Shown here piece after piece: positions 36,493 through 41,531 of a stretch of 41,531 nt of DNA (its first letter is position 1; every line of letters starts with the position of its first letter). Position numbers and translations under genes: made by a program. A model generated the notes under the pieces. The model was given only the letters and a program-made list of their open reading frames with translations. It was not told where the DNA came from and did not search any database. The DNA lies in assembly GCA_021773155.1 (NCBI GenBank), contig JAJFKQ010000260.1, forward strand, positions 1 to 41,531, given 5' to 3'. This stretch comes from Woeseiaceae bacterium. GTDB lineage: Bacteria > Pseudomonadota > Gammaproteobacteria > Steroidobacterales > Woeseiaceae.

Positions 36493-36686
36493 TTGCCGGA
36501 AGAAAGCATGCGCGTCACACGGAAAATCCAAGGGTAGGATCCTGAGCTATCGCAAATCATAGGTGTCGGTAAGATACAACGATAGCCGGCGACCCCATCA
36601 TTCACATACATCGGGCCTGTCTCGTGCGATCAAGGCGGCTAATGCTGTCCGGAGCCCTTTGGACATCTGACTTCGCCGATAGCATG
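36493..36686. other. Non-coding stretch between cassette boundary and glmS
   Basis: About 190 bp with no plausible gene, no strong hairpin with a T run and no second copy of the flanking repeat. It may be the eroded remainder of an attC site or of a neighbouring cassette. Confidence 0.4.
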
Positions 36687-38519
36687 TTATTCGACCGTGA
36701 CGCTCTTAGCCAGATTTCTCGGTTGATCCACATCCGTGCCCTTCAATACCGCCACGTGATACGCGAGCAGTTGCAGCGGAATCGTATACAGAATCGGCGC
36801 CTGGAAATCCTGAATCGGCGCTGGCATGCGCATGGTGTGAGTTCCCTGACGATCACCGAGCTGAACGCGCGGATCTGCAAACACATATAACTCACCGCCA
36901 CGTGCGCGAACTTCCTGAAGATTGCTCTTTAATTTTTCGAGCAACTCGTCATCAGGTGCAACAGCAATTACTGGCATGTCCTCATCAACGAGTGCCAGTG
37001 GTCCGTGCTTTAGTTCACCTGCCGCATACGCTTCGGCATGGATGTAGGAAATTTCCTTCAGCTTTAGCGCGCCCTCCATTGCGACCGGGTTTTGAACGCC
37101 GCGCCCGAGGAATAGTGCGTGATGCTTGTCGGCAAAATGTACGGCTAAGGCCTCGATAGACGCGTCCATCGCCAGAACCTGTTCGATCAAGCCTGGTAGT
37201 TCTGCTAACTGTGCGACGAGCGCACGTTCCTGTTTTTCTTTCAGGCCGGCACGACGGGCCAGAGCAATTGTCAGTAACGCCAGCGCTGCGAGCTGCGTCG
37301 TGAACGCCTTGGTTGAAGCGACACCAATTTCGGGGCCGGCGTTCGTCATCATTGTCAGCTCCGACTCACGCACCATTGAGCTCTCGGGCGCATTGCAGAT
37401 CGTCAGCGTTGAGACGTAGCCCATCTCTTTCGCAGCCCGTAATGCGGCGAGCGTGTCGGCCGTCTCGCCCGACTGGCTAATGGTGACAAACAGCGTTCCC
37501 TCTGGAACAACCGGTGATCGATAGCGGTACTCACTCGCGATCTCTACTGTGCAAGGCAGTCTGCAAAGTTGCTCGATCCAGTACCTTGCAACGAGGCCCG
37601 CATGATAGCTCGTGCCGCAAGCCACGATATGTACGCCTTTTGCTGCGTCCAACACATCATTGGCTTTTGGCCCGAATGCCGCATCCAGGACTTTACCGTT
37701 TGCGATGCGCTCATTCAGTGTGCGAGCAACCGCCTGCGCCTGCTCATGAATCTCTTTTTGCATGAAATGTCGGAAGCTGCCGCGCTCCGCCGCATCTGCC
37801 GTGAGCTCACTTTCCTTCACTGGGCGCTCGACGACCGCGCCGCTTTCGTCCCAGATCGTTACCTTGGTGCGTTCGACCTTGGCTACATCGCCCTCATCAA
37901 GAAACATGAAGCTTCGTGTCACCGGTAACAACGCAGCAACATCCGAGGCAACGAAGTTTTCATCAATGCCGAGACCAATGACAACCGGACAACCCTGTCG
38001 AGCTAACACCAGCGTCTCCGCATCGTCGGCGCTCATTACCACCAGCGCGTACGCGCCTTCAAGTTCTGCGACCGTAGCGGTAACTGCGGCCACAAGGTCG
38101 TCGGTGCTCTTGCGGTGATGGTGAATTCGGTGTGCAACGACTTCGGTGTCTGTGTCCGACGTGAACTCGTAACCCTTGCGCTTAAGGTCGTTACGCAGCT
38201 CTTCGTAGTTTTCGATGATTCCATTGTGGACGATCGCAATATCAGCGGCCGAGGTATGCGGGTGAGCATTGGCTTCGTTGGGAGTTCCGTGGGTAGCCCA
38301 ACGAGTGTGTGAAATACCGGTAACGCCTCTGATCGGATTCTCATCGAGCGCGTCCTGTAGCTCCTGCACCTTTCCAAGTCGGCGTAGACGGGTGATTCCT
38401 TTGTCACTCTGCACGGCAACACCCGCAGAATCATAGCCACGATATTCGAGTCGCCTTAGTCCTTCCATAAGAATGGGAACTACGTTTCTTTCGGCGACAG
38501 CGCCGACGATTCCGCACAT
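36687..38519 (-). CDS. glmS: Glutamine-fructose-6-phosphate aminotransferase (isomerising)
   Basis: 610 residues, full length. It makes glucosamine-6-phosphate for peptidoglycan and LPS. The N-terminal nucleophile Cys2 follows Met1 ([12 protein letters not shown]), with [10 protein letters not shown] and [18 protein letters not shown] in the glutaminase domain. Two SIS sugar-isomerase domains follow ([30 protein letters not shown]), ending [13 protein letters not shown]. It starts immediately after the glmU stop (TAAATG) and forms an operon with it. No glmS ribozyme is seen, as expected outside Firmicutes. Confidence 0.98.
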   Translation of the reverse strand: MCGIVGAVAERNVVPILMEGLRRLEYRGYDSAGVAVQSDKGITRLRRLGKVQELQDALDENPIRGVTGISHTRWATHGTPNEANAHPHTSAADIAIVHNGIIENYEELRNDLKRKGYEFTSDTDTEVVAHRIHHHRKSTDDLVAAVTATVAELEGAYALVVMSADDAETLVLARQGCPVVIGLGIDENFVASDVAALLPVTRSFMFLDEGDVAKVERTKVTIWDESGAVVERPVKESELTADAAERGSFRHFMQKEIHEQAQAVARTLNERIANGKVLDAAFGPKANDVLDAAKGVHIVACGTSYHAGLVARYWIEQLCRLPCTVEIASEYRYRSPVVPEGTLFVTISQSGETADTLAALRAAKEMGYVSTLTICNAPESSMVRESELTMMTNAGPEIGVASTKAFTTQLAALALLTIALARRAGLKEKQERALVAQLAELPGLIEQVLAMDASIEALAVHFADKHHALFLGRGVQNPVAMEGALKLKEISYIHAEAYAAGELKHGPLALVDEDMPVIAVAPDDELLEKLKSNLQEVRARGGELYVFADPRVQLGDRQGTHTMRMPAPIQDFQAPILYTIPLQLLAYHVAVLKGTDVDQPRNLAKSVTVE

Positions 38520-39887
38520 TTATTTTGTATCCTTATTTACAGGTTTTGCCCAGCCTTCAATGCTCTTTTGCTTGCTGCGCTCCAGGGTCAGGCTGTCGCC
38601 GGGCGCTCTTCGCGTGATTGTCGAGCCGGCCCCAATCGTTGCGCCGGCACCGATCTCGACCGGCGCTACCAACTCAACACCGGAACCGATAAACGCGCCA
38701 TCTCCGATTTTCGTTTTATGTTTGTTCGCGCCATCATAGTTACACGTGATCGTTCCGGCGCCGACGTTCACACCAGCTCCAATCTCCGCGTCACCGATGT
38801 AAGTCAGGTGATTCACTTTGCTGCCGTCGGCAACTGTGCTCTTCTTTATCTCGACGAAGTTGCCGACCTTCACATTGTCGGCTAGTTCTGCGCCCGGTCG
38901 CAGTCTCGCAAACGGCCCGATCTCGCAATTAGCTCCGGTCGTCGCGCCTTCTATATGGCAGTTGCTGTGGACCATTGTGCTCGCACCAAGCTTGCTTTCA
39001 CGAATCAAATTATTGGATTCGATCTTTGTGCCGTCTCCCAGCTCAACATCGCCTTCGAACACCGCATTGACGTCGATGAAAACGTCTTTGCCGCACTTCA
39101 AGGTGCCACGAATATCGACGCGCGCGGGATCTGCAAACCCAACGCCTTCCTGCATCAGCTCATCAACCAGTCGCGCCTGCAACGCGCGCTCTGCTTCTGC
39201 CAGTTGTTTCTTGTCGTTGATACCCATTACCTCCATGCTGCTGTCAGCCTTGATGCCGTGCACTTTAACGTTATCGGCAACCGCCAGAGCGATTACGTCG
39301 GTCAGATAATACTCGCCTTGTGAGTTGTTGTTGCCAAGGTTTGCCAGCCAGCTCTTGAGCTTGTCGCCCGGACACAAGATTACTCCGGTGTTGATTTCAC
39401 GAATGCGACATTGGTCGTCACTCGCATCTTTTTGCTCGACGATATATTGCACGCTGTCGTTTGCTCGAACGATACGGCCATAACCTGTCGGATCATCCAT
39501 GTCGACGGTGAGGACAGCCATTTCGCCTGCTGGTGTCTCTGCCAACAACCGCTCCAGCGTAGCTGGCATCAGCAATGGCACATCGCCCGCAAGAATCAGC
39601 ACTCGATTCTCATCCGGTGTTTCCGGCATCGCCCGCTGCACAGCATGCCCGGTCCCTAGCTGCTCGGCCTGCAGTGCCCAACGAATATCCGGCTCGGGAA
39701 GCTCCGCTTGCACGTCCTCGGCGCCATGGCCATAAACCACGCAGACGTCATCTGCCGCCAGTGCTCTTGAGCACGCCAGAACGTGCGCCAGCAAAGGCTT
39801 TCCAGCCAGCGGCTGTAAGACTTTCGGCAGGTCGGAACGCATTCGCGTTCCCTGTCCGGCAGCCAGAATAATGATGCTCAGGCCCAA
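38520..39887 (-). CDS. glmU: Bifunctional GlcN-1-P acetyltransferase / GlcNAc-1-P uridylyltransferase
   Basis: About 455 residues. The N-terminal pyrophosphorylase domain shows LSIIILAAGQGTRMRSDLPKVL, GTGHAVQRA and LAGDVPLL. The C-terminal left-handed beta-helix acetyltransferase domain has hexapeptide repeats and EIKKSTVADGSKVNHLTYIGDAEIG. It makes UDP-GlcNAc. The track start is the GTG at 39896, but GGAG directly abuts it. TTG at 39887, with GGAG 8 bases upstream, is the better start and brings the N-terminus in line with the family. Upstream of glmS in one operon. Confidence 0.96.
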   Translation of the reverse strand: MGLSIIILAAGQGTRMRSDLPKVLQPLAGKPLLAHVLACSRALAADDVCVVYGHGAEDVQAELPEPDIRWALQAEQLGTGHAVQRAMPETPDENRVLILAGDVPLLMPATLERLLAETPAGEMAVLTVDMDDPTGYGRIVRANDSVQYIVEQKDASDDQCRIREINTGVILCPGDKLKSWLANLGNNNSQGEYYLTDVIALAVADNVKVHGIKADSSMEVMGINDKKQLAEAERALQARLVDELMQEGVGFADPARVDIRGTLKCGKDVFIDVNAVFEGDVELGDGTKIESNNLIRESKLGASTMVHSNCHIEGATTGANCEIGPFARLRPGAELADNVKVGNFVEIKKSTVADGSKVNHLTYIGDAEIGAGVNVGAGTITCNYDGANKHKTKIGDGAFIGSGVELVAPVEIGAGATIGAGSTITRRAPGDSLTLERSKQKSIEGWAKPVNKDTK

Positions 39888-39987
39888 GCAAATCACTCCA
39901 TAAATCGTAGCCTGCGCATCATACAGGATGTTCGATATTGCGAACTTGCTTCAGGTCTCGTTAACAATGGTAGCGTATGCTGCAACG

Positions 39988-40512
39988 ATGCGGTTTCTGA
40001 ACCTTTTATTGCTTTTTCCCCTTGCCGCCGCCGGCAGTGAAATCTATACGCGCGACGGCGTCACGGACGGCGATACGTTCTACCTCGCACCCAGCGCTTT
40101 CACCAATGATGACCCGGCCTTCGAGAGCTGGGTAACCTACAGCCTGATGAAAAGCACCTGCCAGCTTGAGATTGGCGGCGAGAATCCGGCGCGAGCGAGC
40201 GGTTTTGAGTGCGAATTCAAGGCGAGAAGCCATCTCGTCAATGCGTGGCAGGAGAAACTTCAACAAAAACAAAATATTACAGATGAATACCTGGATGCTT
40301 TGACCGAGGTTCAGGAGGCTGGTTTCCTCGGCGAATACACCGCCTGTTTCTTTGGCAAGGGGCACTGGCAGCTACCTGAAGGTCTGAGAGCTACTGAGTT
40401 TCAGGCCTGGCGAAAAACGAACCTTCGTCGTCACCGACCGCAAACGCGAATTATCGGTTCGTGGAACTACAAACCTTCCCCCAACCCCCAAAAGGGGTCA
40501 GAGCCCTTTTGA
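39988..40512 (+). CDS. Small secreted protein of unknown function with repeat-derived C-terminus
   Basis: Start chosen at the ATG 39988, which begins a good signal peptide (MRFLNLLLLFPLAAAG); the track's 39928 start adds 20 unlike residues. 174 residues, about 158 mature, with three cysteines, DGVTDGDTFYLAPSAF near the N-terminus and RHRPQTRIIGSWNY near the end. No family was recognised. The final residues (KGSEPF) are encoded by the left arm of the repeat element at 40488, so the native C-terminus probably lay just after the GSWNY segment. It lies between glmU and atpC on the opposite strand. Confidence 0.7.
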   Translation: MRFLNLLLLFPLAAAGSEIYTRDGVTDGDTFYLAPSAFTNDDPAFESWVTYSLMKSTCQLEIGGENPARASGFECEFKARSHLVNAWQEKLQQKQNITDEYLDALTEVQEAGFLGEYTACFFGKGHWQLPEGLRATEFQAWRKTNLRRHRPQTRIIGSWNYKPSPNPQKGSEPF

Positions 40513-40737
40513 GGACGAATTGCGGAGAATTGAATCTTCTTTCTGTTGTTGTCCGTTTGGCACTATTTCTCCATGCCGCGTCATACAATGTATCGATTCA
40601 CGCGTTCGTGTGATCGATCGAAGCGATACCGACGATTGTTCGCCGGTACCGTCGAAGACGACGATGATCAAATTCGAATCGCGGTTCGAAAAGGTCGAGC
40701 ATTGAGATAAGCGAAAAAGGGCTCTGACCCCTTTTGG
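40488..40737. mobile_element. 250-bp element with perfect 23-bp terminal inverted repeats
   Basis: Left arm 40488-40510 (starting CCAAAAGGGGTCAGAGCC) and right arm 40715-40737 are perfect inverted copies. The 204-bp interior has no convincing gene. A short frame beginning MPRHTMYRFTR near 40573 is compatible with a remnant but too short to call. Similar AAAAGGGGTCAGAGCCC ends border REP-associated or MITE elements in many Proteobacteria (recalled, not searched). The element sits 3 bp from the atpC stop and forms the end of the secreted-protein ORF. Confidence 0.8.
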
Positions 40738-40740
40738 CGG

Positions 40741-41157
40741 TTAGCGCTGGCCTTTCAGCTTTTGCGCTGCGCGATAACGGGCACGGGCCTCGGCGAGTTC
40801 GGCCTGAGCGCGGGCAATATCGGTTTCTTCCGATGCGCCCTTGAGTGCTTCTTCCGCGTCTTTCTGTGACGCGAGCGCTGCGGCTTCATCAAGCTGGTCG
40901 CCGCGCAATGCAGTATCGGCAAGAACCGTCACGATATGTGGTTGCACTTCCAGCAAACCGCCCGTGATGTAGAAACTCTCTTCCTTGCCATCCTCGTCCT
41001 GCACTCGCACTTCGCCTGGAGACAGCGGTGTCAGCATCGGCGCATGACGCGGTGCGATACCAACCTCGCCCATCTTGGCGGGTGCGAAAACCATCGCGGC
41101 AGTGCCTGAATGGATTTCGCCTTCTGCGGATACGATGTCAATTTTTATAGTTGCCAT
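40741..41157 (-). CDS. atpC: ATP synthase F1 epsilon subunit
   Basis: 138 residues. An N-terminal beta-sandwich (TIKIDIVSAEGEIHSGTAAMVFAPAKMGEVGIAPRHAPMLTPLSPGEVRV) is followed by a C-terminal helical hairpin rich in Ala, Glu and Arg (ARAQAELAEARARYRAAQKL). The central-stalk subunit couples rotation and inhibits ATP hydrolysis. It follows atpD on the same strand, with a short REP-like repeat in the 25-bp gap and AGGG in that repeat as possible ribosome site. Confidence 0.97.
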   Translation of the reverse strand: MATIKIDIVSAEGEIHSGTAAMVFAPAKMGEVGIAPRHAPMLTPLSPGEVRVQDEDGKEESFYITGGLLEVQPHIVTVLADTALRGDQLDEAAALASQKDAEEALKGASEETDIARAQAELAEARARYRAAQKLKGQR

Positions 41158-41163
41158 GCCAAT

Positions 41164-41531
<368 letters not shown>

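Noticed and set aside
36687-38600. glmS ribozyme upstream of glmS
   Set aside because: glmS starts directly after the glmU stop, leaving no room for the ribozyme, which is in any case a Firmicutes feature.
40520-40705. 61-aa ORF inside the 250-bp element
   Set aside because: No recognisable domain or ribosome site; a degenerate transposase remnant cannot be supported at this length.

Overview
The window is a chromosomal, housekeeping-rich stretch of a Gammaproteobacterium. The evidence is gene content and order: priA-argS-SPOR, def-fmt-rsmB-DUF4390-NtrY/NtrX-like, lysM-dprA-smg-topA-tsaC-hemF, and atpD-atpC near glmU-glmS are all characteristic gammaproteobacterial strings. A marine Woeseiaceae-like lineage is a guess only. 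No rRNA, tRNA, CRISPR array, prophage or complete insertion sequence was seen, and no gene-free stretch exceeds about 300 bases.

Layout. 1-4373 (+): 3' end of priA, argS, an FtsN-like SPOR protein and a CapA-family lipoprotein. 4434-11678 (-): an operon read as def, fmt, rsmB, a DUF4390 protein, an NtrY-like kinase and an NtrX-like regulator, with a 271-bp MITE-like element between def and fmt. 11957-21001 (+): LysM lipoprotein, dprA, smg, topA, tsaC, hemF, a VOC protein, a TonB-C-domain periplasmic protein and an AhpD-like protein. 21020-24199 (+): a large secreted subtilase. 24173-27138 (-): a small membrane protein, tag, and an ECF sigma / anti-sigma / HvfA-type peptide unit. 27310-29175 (+): hemB-aroE. 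29185-30531 (-): gor. 30623-34548 (+): prlC, xthA, HD hydrolase. 34560-36425 (-): membrane protein, methyltransferase, and a toxin-antitoxin pair in what looks like an integron gene cassette. 36687-39887 (-): glmU-glmS. 39988-40512 (+): a small secreted protein whose C-terminus is encoded by a repeat element. 40741-41531 (-): atpD (partial) and atpC.

How the genes work together. Most genes serve translation (argS, fmt, def, rsmB, tsaC), replication, repair and uptake of DNA (priA, topA, dprA, tag, xthA), tetrapyrrole synthesis (hemB, hemF), envelope precursors (glmS, glmU, LysM, SPOR) and energy (ATP synthase). The most unusual part is the ECF sigma / DUF3379 anti-sigma / HvfA-type unit. It encodes a secreted 140-residue precursor with nine EGSCG motifs, the core of a copper-binding RiPP family, without the modifying MNIO enzyme or its partner anywhere in the window.

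The second theme is small repeats lodged between housekeeping genes. Four ORFs (def, the NtrX-like gene, the secreted protein at 39988, and atpD) have their stop codon inside or at the edge of a repeat. The higBA-like pair sits between attC-like half-sites, and its toxin is cut short at the cassette edge.
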